A DNA stretch of 64,000 nt from Punica granatum. Its lineage: Eukaryota; Streptophyta; Magnoliopsida; Myrtales; Lythraceae. The notes below the pieces were generated by a model that was given only the letters and a program-made list of their open reading frames with translations, was not told where the DNA came from and did no database searches. Positions 12,881 through 23,868 of this stretch are shown here, in pieces. Position 1 is the stretch's first letter. Each line of letters begins with the position of its first letter. The stretch lies in assembly GCF_007655135.1 (NCBI RefSeq), contig NC_045130.1, positions 10,416,001 through 10,480,000 on the forward strand, written 5' to 3'. Made by a program: the position numbers and the translations under genes.

Positions 12881-12984
12881 CGTTAATCTCCCTATCATCT
12901 TCTCCTTCAATTTAAGCTTGGTTTATGGAGGTTATGTTTCCTAGAATAATATGTGATCCTCTCTCCATTAAGTGGTTACTTGTC

Positions 12985-13862
12985 CTTGCTCTGTTAGGTA
13001 TGGTCCCAGGTAACATCTTCATCCGGAGGAAATTGGAGAACACCTTCCAAAAAAGCCTTCTGCTAGCCATAAAAAAGCCAATTGAATCACTTAGTTCTTC
13101 ACCGCCCTCAAGGTGATAACATTGCTGCATTTTAGTTGAATTACTTTGATATGATTCTATAATGTAATAATTAGTGTATTTCAACATAATCTTCAACTTG
13201 CTCAGTAAGAAGCAAAAAGTATCCAGAGCCTTTGCAGATCAGCATATTGAACAACTCATTGATGTCATTGCTGTTAGTGGCGTGAATTTCAGGGTACAAT
13301 TTTATAATCCTCGTAGATTTGCTTTGGTGACTTAGTGCTATTATAAAAGATTTGAAGTGTGAGGCTTATTCTTTCCTCTGGATATTGGACTTGTAGGAAG
13401 AGGAGGAACACCTCTTTTCTGAGCCTAATGAAGATAGTCGAGCTTTAGAAGCATCAGAGAAAGTTGTCCAAGAAGAAGAGGAAACACTCATCTTACAGAG
13501 AGCTCCCATACATTAAAAAAATAGCAGAGATTAGTTAGAACTTCTACTCTCTCTCTCTTCTTTCAATAGGGAATGTTGTAATTAATTGGTTGCTTCTATT
13601 GATTTAGTTTCTGGTGACATCAAAGTTGGCAGAAAAAAACTGATATTTCCCCTTGTTTTGCTTGCAGTGAGCAAATGTGGGTCAATAATATTGGCAAAGA
13701 TGTGGAGCGATGCCTATCACTGGTTAGGTTTATGCATTTCTGTTGTTCTCTGCATTATTTCATATTTTCTCGTGCAATATGAAACTGATATTTCAGTTCT
13801 TGGAGGAAAGTATGCAGGGACTTCTATGCAATTTGATCAGATTTTCGAAGCAAGCAAGTTTT
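12985..13862 (+). pseudogene. TAF4-like (TFIID subunit) exon fragments, broken
   Basis: Exons in the order and phase expected of a plant TAF4 gene: about 12985-13112 ('KKPIESLSSSPPS'); 13206-13293 ('SKKQKVSRAFADQHIEQL' ... 'VSGVNFR'), joined in phase across a GT-AG intron; 13397-13515 ('EEEEHLFSEPNEDSRALEAS'); about 13668-13722 ('NNIGKDVERCLSL' after a 1-base shift); and about 13796-13862 ('LEESMQGLLCNLIRFSKQ'). TAF4 forms a histone-fold pair with TAF12 in TFIID. A stop at 13513-13515, a frameshift in the fourth exon and loss of both ends make this non-functional. Retained introns show capture from genomic DNA, not from mRNA. The N-terminal part of the first exon (before about 12997) does not match anything I know. 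Confidence 0.75.
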
Positions 13863-14602
13863 CCTTCTCTTCAGGCGAGTGTTGTAGCTCCCATATGGAA
13901 ACTCAAGACCACACGTCTTTCACCTGCTTGGTTACTAAAGGTATTTGGAAGAGTTTAATGGCTCGAATACGTGAACAATTAAGTGCAGATAAAGTGCCTG
14001 CTGGATTTCCTTCCTTAAAGGTAGGAAGTTGGGTGTTGTTTTCTTGAATTTTTTAGGGACATATTACATTTATTGGATATGGAAGAATTGCAACACCAAC
14101 ATTTTCAAGAAACACCATATGTTTGCTGTAGCTTTGACGATACAGAGAATTTTTTATGAAGTTTGATTGTGATGTAAATATTAGCTAGACTGTCATTTGG
14201 TCTTTGGGAGTTAGCTTCTCCCTTGTACTTAGATTAGTGGGTAAAACTGATTTAAATCTCTTCAGTATCATTGAAAGTGTCCACCACTTATCCAAAATAA
14301 AATAACTGCAAAGGAAACAAGAGAGTTCCCTTGAGTAGATTTCTTCTGCATACTTGATGGAAAGGATCCTCAGAGTCATCAAACTGAAGTCCCCCGTTCT
14401 GATGGCTCTTCGGCCAACAAATCCAGAATATTATCATTAGGTAAAATGAAGATCATAAATTCTTTTCACCTGCATCTTTTTTGCCTAAACATGAATTCAT
14501 TGACTTAAATTTTAAAATTATATGATCTAAACTATATTGGTTGCATATATTTCGTTTCGTGGCTTTAAATTTCATTGTAATATAGTTATCACAATTTTAA
14601 GG

Positions 14603-14906
14603 AAATGGTGAAGGAGGGTCTGGACGTCGAAGCAAAAAAGCCAAGTTCAATGACGATGATTATGGACTCAGCAATTCGACTCAGAGTAACAAAAAGATAT
14701 CGTCCTCGAATGGCATAAATAACATGCCAGTTAGAAAGAGGGATAGGCCTACTACAAGATCAAAGTCAGAGCATGCGACGACCATGGCTTCATCAGTGAA
14801 ATCAGAGCCAACACCAGAGGACACTGATTGTCGAAAAGAGAAGAGGAAATCATCTAACGTTGCTCATGCTTTAAGCGACAAAGAGAAATTGTCATCGTCA
14901 AGATAA
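14603..14906 (+). pseudogene. Ser/Lys-rich exon fragment of unknown gene inside the Helitron
   Basis: After an AT-rich, intron-like stretch, an open frame of about 100 residues runs to TAA at 14904-14906. Composition is that of a nuclear low-complexity region: 'GRRSKKAKFNDDDYGLSNS', 'RKRDRPTTRSKSEH', 'VKSEPTPEDTD', 'EKRKSSNV'. It contains basic clusters like nuclear localisation signals and a 'VKSEP' motif resembling a SUMO-acceptor context. I do not recognise the parent gene. It could be a further fragment of a chromatin protein picked up by the element. Confidence 0.45.
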
Positions 14907-16301
14907 ACATCAGGTATATGAAAAACGTCAGGTATATGAATTTTTTGGCCACTGTATTTAGTTATAAGACTGTCTTTCATTCATTTGTTTAGCATTGATC
15001 GAGGTTCACCCATCTTTCTTTAATATTTTTTTTATGAATAATACAATATAACATCATGTGTCATTTTAATTTTTTTTTATACAGTATGTGCGAATCTTGA
15101 CCAATATTTTAATACCTCTCTATCATTTAATTAATATTGCTAAGCATGAAATTCGTAGGCGAAAGTGACAGGTCCATGAGCTCGGAACAATCCCAAACTG
15201 TTGCGAAACAAGCACCAAAGTCTCATAGACTATAATCTGAAGCAACCAAGGACGGTATACTTTCTCTTTTAAATCTGTCCTAATGGTAACCAAACGTATT
15301 ATTTATAAACAAGAAATTTTAAAGCAATCAATGAATAGTACGTCATGATCAAAGATCATTACTTTTTCTTTTAAATTTTTAAAGCAACTAATTTTTTTTC
15401 TCTAACATGTACCGAAAAACTAGAAGAGGTTGACCGTAAACCATTTACTCCTATTTCTTCGCTAAGGCCATATGATAGACAATGGACGATCAAGGTGCAG
15501 AGTACCTCGAAAAGGAGCAAGAGAAGGATATAGCAATTCCAAAGGAAATGGTATAATCCAAAAGATCATAATGATGGACAATGAGGTATGTCTATACGAT
15601 TACGTTATGTTTTAATAGATGTAATTAATTGATGTTATCCTTCATTATTATGACATGGACTATATATAAGTATTTAATTTTAACTTAATGTGTACAAGAT
15701 TAATGGCATGTAAACATACAAAATTAAGGAGCATGAATAGCTATCATTCGACATTTGAATAATATCACCATATTGTTCTTAATTTCATTATTTCATTTCG
15801 AAGTACTTATTTTCTAACTGTTCAATTGCTTATGATATTTTTTTAGGGTGTGATAGTGCAAGCAGTGCTCTTCAATGAGGTCATCAAAATTTTTGAGGAA
15901 GGTTTTCGTAAAGATAAGACTTTTTATGTTGAAAATGGAATGGTGAGACAAGTTAACAAATCATATGCAAATGCTAATGATAGCATACAGCTGACAATCT
16001 CCATAGATTTGCACAAGTTGATCTATCTATTCCATGAAATACATATGCATTTGGGGAACAAGAGTGCTATTGGTAAGGGAAAGAATTACTACTAACAAAT
16101 TTATTATTTACTGTTCATTAAAATATTTACTAATTGTGCTCATTGATTTATAACCTATTTGCATTTTGAAACCTTCTCTTTCATGCATAATTGCGGATGT
16201 TATTGGTTTCCTAGTAAATGTGGAGCAAGTCTACAAATTCAGGCGAGCTGCTACTGGTGAAGTCCAATATCGTCGATCCGTCACCATCATGGATACACAG
16301 T

Positions 16302-16386
16302 ACATCCCACACACACACACAAACATATATATATACACACACACATTACAAGAATACCCATTATAAGTATATATATATATATATAT
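16302..16386. repeat. CA and TA microsatellites
   Basis: (CA)n runs at about 16309-16320 and 16335-16345, then a (TA)n run at about 16367-16386. All lie in intron sequence of the RPA-like fragment. Confidence 0.85.
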
Positions 16387-16462
16387 TAGTCAGTTTCATT
16401 AAATTTGCATTTTTCATATTAACAGGTCAAACACTCTGATCTTTATAATGTGGGGTGACCTA

Positions 16463-16641
16463 CCAATATGAGTTTGTTTAAGTGGATCGGTGTTTATTCC
16501 ACTTAAGCAAGATCTTGAGGTTCGAATTCATATGAATGCATAAAATTTATGTTAAAAGAGTGTTATCTCTTAGTGGGCCGACCCGCTCGATTGGATTAGT
16601 CGAAATCCAATTAGGTTTCTGAATATTAAAGTCCACGCCAA
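16463..16641 (+). mobile_element. SINE-like insertion with 16-bp target duplication
   Basis: The element is flanked by AATGTGG(G/A)GTGACCTA at 16447-16462 and 16642-16657, a 16-bp target site duplication with one mismatch. It contains a tRNA-derived B-box-like 'GAGGTTCGAATTC' near 16518-16530 and the family segment 'TTAGTGGGCCGACCCGCTCG'. The same family appears inverted at 51185-51350. Removing it restores the RPA reading 'MWSDLAKEEGQ', so it inserted into a formerly open exon. Confidence 0.75.
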
Positions 16642-18384
16642 AATGTGGAGTGACCTAGCAAAGGAGGAAGGACAAATATTAGAAGATTCTGGTCCAAGAG
16701 AAGCCAATTATTGCCATTTCAAAGGCAAGAGTCTTCACAAATATTGAAAAATATTTATTGCCATTTCAAAGGCAAGAGTCTTCACATGCTTATTAAATTA
16801 TATAATATATTTTCATTATGCAAATTAACTGAAAAATATATAAATTACGGAGTTTCCTTTCATTATCGGCGTTATCAATCACGACAGTTCAAACAGATTA
16901 GCAAATTTCACAGGCCCTTGATATGAACTCGGAGTAAGTCAAAGTATATTTCCGATTGTACTTTAAATATAATGCACATATATGTACATATTTAATTATT
17001 TCCGTTCCCATATATAATTTTTGTATAAAGTACAAATCTGTGCATACTTCCATGTTATAAAATTTGTACTGAATAAACTTATTTATTAAAACTGTTTAAT
17101 AGAGACAAAAAGAGAGAGAGAGAGAGGTTACCTCCGGATAATTAACGTACTTTAAGGAAACTAAGTTAGAGAAACATTAAATATGATTTATCTAGAAATC
17201 TCAGCGAAATTGTTGAAAAAAGTAACAACATATTTCCTTTTTTTTTTTACTTTAAGTAAGTACTGTGATCTTATTACTCATTATTTCATGTTCTTATTAT
17301 AAATACAGTGTTATAGATCGAGACACATGCATTCCGATTCAGTGAATTTCATAAGGCCGACCTCAAGCACCAACCATGAAAAAAATGAAAATTGTTGATC
17401 TGTTAGAGCGCGATTTCTCGGATTTCAAGGTAAACTACAAATTCATTATAACTTATCTTCCTTATTATTATGATTTGTACATAATCCAACCTAATACATT
17501 TCAAGTTTAATTAATTGTAGACTACTTATTGCTCAATCAAAGCAAAAATTGTTGCTGTTGATAATCCAAGACAGCCATGGTACCATGCATGTAAAAGGTG
17601 TAACAAAAAAGTTTTCATGGATCAGTCTAATCTGAATGCAAATCCTGCAAATAAAAAATGTACAATACTATTCGAGGTACCTATTAAAGGTGGTGGTTGA
17701 TGGAACTAGACAAGCCTATGTTACATTGTTTGATGTAGCAGCAAAGGTTAATGGATGTTCTATGGATGAGCTCATCATGTCCAAAAAGGTATGTAACAAT
17801 CTCTTCTATTCTTAAAAATATATAAATACATTGAACAAAGCATTTTACTAATGTTCCTGTCAATAGGAGGATGTCGGTGCTTCAGACCAGGGAGGATTGC
17901 AAGAATTGGTGGGGAAGACTTACACATTCATCACAAGAGTTGATAAGGCAAGCGAAACGAATCGAACTTTTGGAAAGATAGCAGCACATGAAGTTTACGA
18001 AGAGGAATAATATGGAATGTCTCATTGAATATATGTTTACAATAAGATAATAATATTACCAATGAATTATTTCTTTTCTGTAATGACTCTTTTCCCCTTC
18101 AGTTTGATATATTGTATGGTATACTATTTATATGCACTTGTGATTTCATTAGAAGATTATCACAGTTGAATTCTGTGATCTAATTGCTTTTTCATCAATT
18201 TTTTTTAAAAAATAGCCAATAACTTGTTTATTACGCACAATAGTATCAAAATTATTAATCATTTTTAGTCTGATTTGATCACGCGTCCAGCGCATGTGCT
18301 TCTTTACTAGTATTTAGAAAAAGAGTAGAAAAATAGATATGAAAACGACAAATTACTTTGCTAGTACTATAAAAAAAAAAGGCT

Positions 18385-18972
18385 CTAATCAAGGCCTTCA
18401 TTCCATGTCTCCAAACTGACATAGAGGCATGCAGCTAATTGAAACACAAGAACCAACAAGTCCCTCATATCTACAGGGACCGTTTTCTAGCAAACCGCAT
18501 CATCTACCTACCACTTCCATGGGTTCACACAAACGTACATTTAACTGACACAATCTGCCTCACAATTATAATCTGCTTTGTGGGGCCGGTTCGCTGGTGG
18601 CATACGATCCGAGATCATCAGCACCCTCATTCTATATATCTTCTCCCTGCCTCACAATTATAATCTGCTTTGTGGGACCGGTTCGTAGGTGGCATACTAT
18701 CCGAGATCATCAGCACCCTCATTCTATATATCTTCTCTGCCGCGGAGTTTATCTTCGGCAAATGAGAGGTGAGGGGTCAGCTTCGGTTTCTCCTAATTCC
18801 ATCCACTCCTTTCGTTTTCATTGTTTCCATGAAGCTCCCCGACTTACCTGTGCAGTCGAATACACTCGCTTCTCAGGAGGTTCAGCTCATCAAAATGCCC
18901 ATCTCCGGTCTGTTGAGGCTGATCAGCCCAGTGAAAGAACTCACATTGCTGAGAAATACGTAGAGAGATATC
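18385..18972 (-). pseudogene. Broken dispersed copy of the GRF-finger gene (exon 2 and flanks)
   Basis: The plus-strand sequence parallels 8627-9205 of the intact gene: the 3' flank ('TCTCCAAACTGA'), the 3' part of exon 2, and about 20 bp of the intron just upstream of exon 2 ('TGCTGAGAAATACGTAGAGA' versus 'TGCTGACAAATAAAGAGAGA'). Because intron sequence is retained it is a genomic duplicate, not a retrocopy. Exon 1 is absent, many indels break the frame, and a 92-bp tandem duplication has arisen inside (18558-18649 and 18650-18741). It starts about 75 bp beyond the Helitron 3' end. Confidence 0.8.
18558..18741. repeat. 92-bp tandem duplication inside the GRF pseudogene
   Basis: Two units beginning 'CCTCACAATTATAATCTGCT' and ending 'CTATATATCTTCTC' differ at only a few positions. 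The corresponding part of the intact gene (8895-8980) has a single copy. Confidence 0.9.
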
Positions 18973-19260
18973 AGGCTAATAAAGATTATTAAAATTAATT
19001 AAGTAAAGCTTATTAATTTTCAATTTTTTTAAGATTATGTATATCTATTTAATAATAAAATAGCAATCGCTTATGCGATGAAAATAAGTGATTAGAATTC
19101 TTCTTTAATGTTTCTTTGGATATATTTTTGTTAATTATAATAATAAGTAATATTATTCAACTTCTATATAACATATCATATTAAAACATGTACTACTTTA
19201 TCCTTATTTAATAGAGACACTTTTAGTATTCTAAATAGGATGTGATATAACTTTTATATA

Positions 19261-19291
<31 letters not shown>

Positions 19292-20025
19292 AGATATAGA
19301 TAGATGAGAAAAATACATGGAATCCCCAGGTGTCTTTTTTCCCCTCAATCAATTTCATGGTATGTACTCTTCTCTAGGTGTCTTTTTTCGGCCAGGCACC
19401 AGGCAGTATATAAAAATCGTAGCTAATATAATTTAAGTTAGAGTCAGATCGATTCACAAAATAAGGATGTATATCTATTCCAATAATTGATTTTTTTCAT
19501 TCATGATCACGAGACTCGATGTGAGATCTCACTTAAGAGAAAGACGTGACAAATCATCTGAACTAATGCATATTAATTTAATTCCTTATAAGTGTCTTTT
19601 AATATGTCAATTAATCACCATTTTAAACGGAAAGAAGGAAGGTAAATCATATGCAAAGTTTCGAGCCAAAAAATAAACCAGTGCAGACGTAGTAGGAGAA
19701 AATGATTTTTTTTTAGTAGATGGAGAAAATGAATTTAAAGAAATGAGAAACGTGCTATTTTATCAAATATATCCATTTGTATCTTGGCCAAGCAGTAGCA
19801 AATGCCCAGTAGTAGTTTTTGGTCATTTCGATAACATCACGACATGCCTTTAATCTATTACCTAGTAATAATCACCTCACGAGCGTCACTTACCTCGAGG
19901 ACAAAATGCTTCCATGTCACTACGATTACGTTTATGCCCTCATTTATTTATATCTATCTAACTAATACAACGATTTTATATATACGTGCACAAAGCCACA
20001 TAACTACATTATGAACTTGTGAAAC
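18973..20025. other. AT-rich spacer with TA/GATATA microsatellite
   Basis: No gene recognised. A TA run followed by GATATA repeats lies at about 19256-19304. The tail is the 3' flank of the gene ending at 20026. Confidence 0.6.
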
Positions 20026-22035
20026 TTAAATCTTCACAACTTTCCCAGGAATTAAAGGCAAGTCAACCTCATCGCACAACTCGACAGCCCTCGTCTCGAA
20101 GGGGGAACTCCTGATGACGTCATTGTTGTTCGGCCAATACGTCAGCCAAATTTGACCCCCAATCCTCCACTTCATCACACTCCCTTCCATCTCCCTGCTC
20201 AGTCTCCACACCACGCTTCTCCCGCACTCGTCCCCCGCAAATATCACGCCCCCGGTCTTTGTGAACGGCCTCTGGGCCCCAGCGTACCTTTTATGGAACC
20301 CACTGCCGCCGTCAGCACCCCCCGGCCGGCATGTCGCCACCTCCCGACCCGTCCCACTGTCGCACAACACCCCGTCGAACACTGCAGCGTTACCCTCCGC
20401 ATCCTGGTCCCACCTCCAGTTCCGGATCCTGGTCCTCGATGAGGTCCTCGCCGTGGTCTTCACCTTCGGGACCTTTGTCTTTCCAAAGCTACCCTTCACG
20501 ATCTTCTGCGTCTCGATCTCTTTCCCTGAGTTGTTCGTGGACTGGCCAAGGCTGAACCCGCCCACGTAGGTTGCCCCGACTTCCGGCCCGACCCAGAGCC
20601 GGGCCCGCGATGGGAAGTGTCTCTCATCTGCGAACTCTCCCTCATTGCTGTCTCCCTTCTTGAACCCAAGGTTCACCACATGGAGGCGTATGTTGTCCAC
20701 GCGCGCATTCACCTGGAATGAGAAACAATAATATTTTTTTTTTCGGTTGCAATAGGAGGTTCATGTCCTAGTACAAGAAAATGTAAATGAAATCTAAATA
20801 AAGGGGCACGGGTAGTCCCACTGATGAGAATCGAACCCGGAACCTCTAGGTTACCAGGTGAGGGTGTTAACCACTGTATTACGCCCCCTTTCTCAAAACA
20901 ATAATAATTTCGAGCAATTAGATATATGATATCATTAAAAAAAAATTCTAACTCGTCGAGTTTTTCTTTATATATATATATATATATAAACTAATATGGA
21001 ATTATAGAATCCTTAATATATACAGCTGTAATTTAGAAATCATGGCCGTTGATAGCTCACCTGAATGTAACTTTCAAAGAATTTGACGGAATATTCGACC
21101 TGAATGACCGCCTCGAGTTGTTGGTGAGCTAGTACATACTTGAGCACTGAGTCCTTGGCCTCGGTGATGGGAAAACTCTTTAACTGGTTGCTGGATTGTG
21201 TGACCTTCATCGCCTGGATAGGCACATAACCCTTTAGGATCCACAAGCCATGTGCCTCCGTGGCGTACGATACAACGAGACCCCTGTCATCAGCCGGCAG
21301 TGAGGCCAGCGTCTTTAGCCCCACGCCCCCTACCTCCCTCAGAATCAACCACTTAGCTAACATGTAGCTGAATGCTCGGGTGAAGCACAGCTCGGCATCC
21401 ACTCCGATGGTCGCCAAGAACTTCCGGAGAACCGGTGTGCGGTTACATGCCAAGGTCTCAAGGTTCGGGGCCAGGAGGCAGTGATAATAGAAGGTACCTG
21501 CCTCACAGGGCGCGTCAAAGGAGCAGAGCCAGAAGAGACGCAAGAGGAAGATTGAGTTGAAGAATCCCGACAGAGACTCGGGCGCGTGGGAGTCCATGAT
21601 CCATGCAACAGGCTCTGGCCTCAGGTCCCCAAGCCTGGAACGTGGGCATGTGCTTTCCTGGGTCGTCGGTGACCGGGAAATAATCTCCCGGAGGAGCTGG
21701 AGAAGTAGTGGAAGGAAGGGCTTGTCCGAGGAGAGAGGATATGGATCGGACACCCAGATGGGCCCCTGTTGAAGTTTCTGTGACTCGAAGCCCAGCAGAT
21801 ACAGCGAGAATGTGATCGCCGCCTCTTCTGAGGAGGGCTCGCACGCCGTCCAGTTGGCTCTGAGTTGAATGGACTGAGTTAGTCCATCACGATCAGGCAT
21901 TGACCTGGCCAGCTCGAGCACGCTTGAAGAGCACGACCCGGCCGAGTCGGGAAGTTCGCATATCCAAGACCAAATGTCGAGCATCTTGGGGTGTTCTATC
22001 GGGATCGTCGGGTAGGACGGATCCTTAAGAAGCAT
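20026..22035 (-). CDS. Plant-specific conserved protein of unknown function (two exons)
   Basis: Exon 1 is 22035-21061 (325 codons) and exon 2 is 20712-20026 (228 codons plus stop). The intron at 21060-20713 begins GTGAGC and ends TTCCAG, phase 0, and the junction reads 'SYIQ|VNARVDNIRLHV'. The first ATG in frame is at 22035 ('MLLKDPSYPTIPIEHPKMLD'), giving 553 residues; upstream codons in this frame contain no ATG before a stop. Marked blocks include 'DIWSWICELP', 'WVSDPYPLSSDKPFLPLLLQ', 'AWIMDSHAPESLSGFFN', 'ATIGVDAELCFTRAFSYML', 'HFPSRARLWVGPEVGATYVG', 'RIRNWRWDQDAEGNAAVFDG' and 'DEVDLPLIPGK'. I recognise this as a conserved protein found across land plants, but I know of no assigned function and see no enzyme motif, signal peptide or clear membrane span. 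The intron holds a SINE at 20736-20893. Confidence 0.85.
20736..20893 (-). mobile_element. tRNA-derived SINE in intron
   Basis: Read on the minus strand it begins 'GGGGGCGTAATACAGTGG', has an A-box-like 'CAGTGGTTAACACC' and a B-box 'GGTTCGATTCTC', and ends in 'TTGCAACCGAAAAAAA'. Flanks share about AAACAATAAT (20725-20734 and 20898-20907), a plausible target duplication. The same family is at 50637-50793. The part at 20810-20893 resembles a tRNA, but lacks a complete acceptor stem. Confidence 0.8.
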
Positions 22036-23868
22036 GTTTGAAGGAGGTTTTATAGAGAGAATGAGTGATGAAGGGAGGGCCAACTTGGACGTAACTGAGG
22101 CCACGGGAAGGAGGAGAGGATTTAAGGCTGAATTTGAGTTCACGCAGTTAGTGCATTAATTACAGAGAAGAAGTATACATATCCCATTTTTCTTCTTTGA
22201 TATTGATTATTTTTCTTATCGTCTTGCGTTAGTTAAGTGTAATTTTGATCAGCCACTGAAGGAAGTATCGTTTTGATCGCACATCAGTTTATCCAGACAG
22301 CAGAGTACTTCTATAGAGTTTTTCTTTTTTGATCTACATCATCTAATATCCGGAAATCTAATGAGTTCTAACTGATTCAGGTTTAAACCTAATCAACCAC
22401 TAAGCGATAAAATTCTCTAAATTGTGGATAATAATTATTCACAAGACTCTAAAACTTCAGTGCTCATAAAGATCATCCATTGACAGATAGAAATTGATTA
22501 ACGGTAAAAATAAAGGTGTATGAGAAATTATATTAGTAAGATGAATCAACCCAAAAATTTTAATTCCTAGTAAGGGTATGCACGCACTGTACTACATTCC
22601 TTTTCTATTATTTTCTTATTTTCCTTTTAGTGTTCTCTCTTTTTTTTCTTCCCTTTTTTAATCTGAATTAATGTTTTCTATTGATTAGGTTTTGTCAATA
22701 CATAGGTCTGCATGGAAGTTTGCATGGATATGGGGCTGATAACGTGGGGACGTGGATTTTAATAGGCCGGGGGTCAGATGAGCTCCACGTGTAATGTGGA
22801 GACGTCGTTACCCTCATGAACGTTTCTGCATCACAATTTAAATATTATATATATATATATATATATATATTGAACACTTTAGAATATCTTTTTTGTTTGT
22901 TTTGGATCCAAGAATTGATGTGCATCTCACTTGTTGAGTCGTAGCTATTTTATCTGTGGTCATCGTTAATAAAATTCAGAATTGAAATAAGAGTCTAGTT
23001 ATGTCACATTCAGAACGATGTAAGTACTTGGATTCGTTGTATTCAGGTCTTGTCTCTAACTGAATAATTGATAAAGACTGGTTATTTTAAGCCACAAAAG
23101 ACCGCTTGGATTCAAATTCCATTTCTCTCTCCTGTCCTCCTCGAGTCCTCTAATAAGTTGTAATATATATCAACAGCTGAATTACAATATTCAATGTTTA
23201 ATTAGCTCAGGTGCAGTGATTTCTTCGTGGAAGGCAACAAAGGTTCTCGTCCACGACTTACCAATAGTATCGATATTAATTTGCCATTGTATGGGAAAAC
23301 TTTCAAACATATAAACGAGGCTTCAATTCAACTTACTTATATCAGATGTCTATTTAATTGACTTTTAAATATGGATCACCCAAAGAGAGAAAAACAAAAA
23401 TAGCTATGTCGATATGTATATTTATGTATAATATACATAAGTTGTAGGGACTCATTAGATCTTCGTCTGGCTGTTTGATTCCGTTGACCGATCATGGGAC
23501 TCATCGTTCATCATAATTAACTCCATGTTCTATCGGGATGCTCTTTGATTTATTTCAGTTGATTAATTCTAATTTCAATCAGCGTTGGTCGTGTTCATAT
23601 GTATACATACATATATATATATATGTATGTATGTAATATGCATACTTAAACACGTATATATAATTATTTTTCCTTTGTCCCCATCAATGTTCTTCTCACT
23701 TGACAGATTCATTTGTGGTCATCGTTAGTAGCGATTTCATAAATCATTAACGTCACATTTAGATCGACCAATGAAATAGGGTTCGTCGTATCTGAGTTCT
23801 GTCTTTAGCTGAATCTTTATAGACGATGTTATTACAAACCATATACATGTTAAAGATTTTTTTTTCGT
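22036..23868. other. Promoter side of the two-exon gene, then AT-rich spacer
   Basis: 22036-22300 is the likely 5' region of the conserved gene. A (TA)n run lies at about 22848-22870, and another TA/GTAT-rich stretch at about 23605-23635. A SINE-like relic resembling the 16463-16641 family may lie inverted near 22340-22430. No gene recognised. Confidence 0.5.

Larger units (their letters stand above)
15847..18012 (+). pseudogene. RPA1-like (replication protein A large subunit) OB-fold gene, broken
   Basis: Recognisable exons: 15847-16075 ('VIVQAVLFNEVIKIFEEGFR' then 'FYVENGMVRQVNKSY', an RPA OB-fold B start); 16190-16297 ('DVIGFLVNVEQVYKFRR' ... 'RRSVTIMDT'); 16436-16738 ('IFIMWSDLAKEEGQILED', split by a SINE at 16463-16641); 17330-17430 ('KMKIVDLLERDFSDFK'); 17520-17790 ('YCSIKAKIVAVDNPRQPWY', then 'CKRCNKK' zinc-binding cysteines, then 'RYLLKVVVDGTRQAYVTLFD' after a frameshift); 17868-18010 ('KTYTFITRVDKASETNRTFG'). 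RPA1 binds single-stranded DNA, and Helitrons often carry RPA-like genes. Stops, the frameshift near 17670-17680, a 48-bp local duplication at 16708-16786 and the SINE make it non-functional. Confidence 0.75.
11159..18310 (+). mobile_element. Candidate Helitron with captured gene fragments
   Basis: The 3' end is well supported. The hairpin CACGCG-TCCAG-CGCATGTG (18280-18298, stem with a small bulge) is followed 8 bases later by CTAG at 18307-18310 and a host T. This is the classic Helitron 3' terminus (palindrome, then CTRR, inserting between A and T). Two candidate 5' ends begin with TC after an A: 11159 ('TCTATACTCTATATAAAA') and 12565 ('TCTATCTTATTAAAAC'); I cannot decide between them (7.15 or 5.75 kb). 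The interior holds TAF4-like exons with introns, an unrecognised Ser/Lys-rich exon and an RPA1-like gene. RPA-like OB-fold genes are typical passengers of plant Helitrons. No Rep/helicase was seen, so it is non-autonomous. Confidence 0.6.

Noticed and set aside
12583..12915. 110-codon frame encoding NFNFNF repeats
   Set aside because: Generated by TTTAAC repeats in a MITE present in several copies.
20152..20569. Plus-strand open frames over exon 2 of the conserved gene
   Set aside because: Shadows of the minus-strand coding exon; Pro/Ser-rich with no domain.
20810..20893. tRNA gene on the minus strand
   Set aside because: A and B boxes are present but the acceptor stem is incomplete and the unit continues into a SINE tail. 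It recurs at 50637 with target duplications, so it is a SINE.
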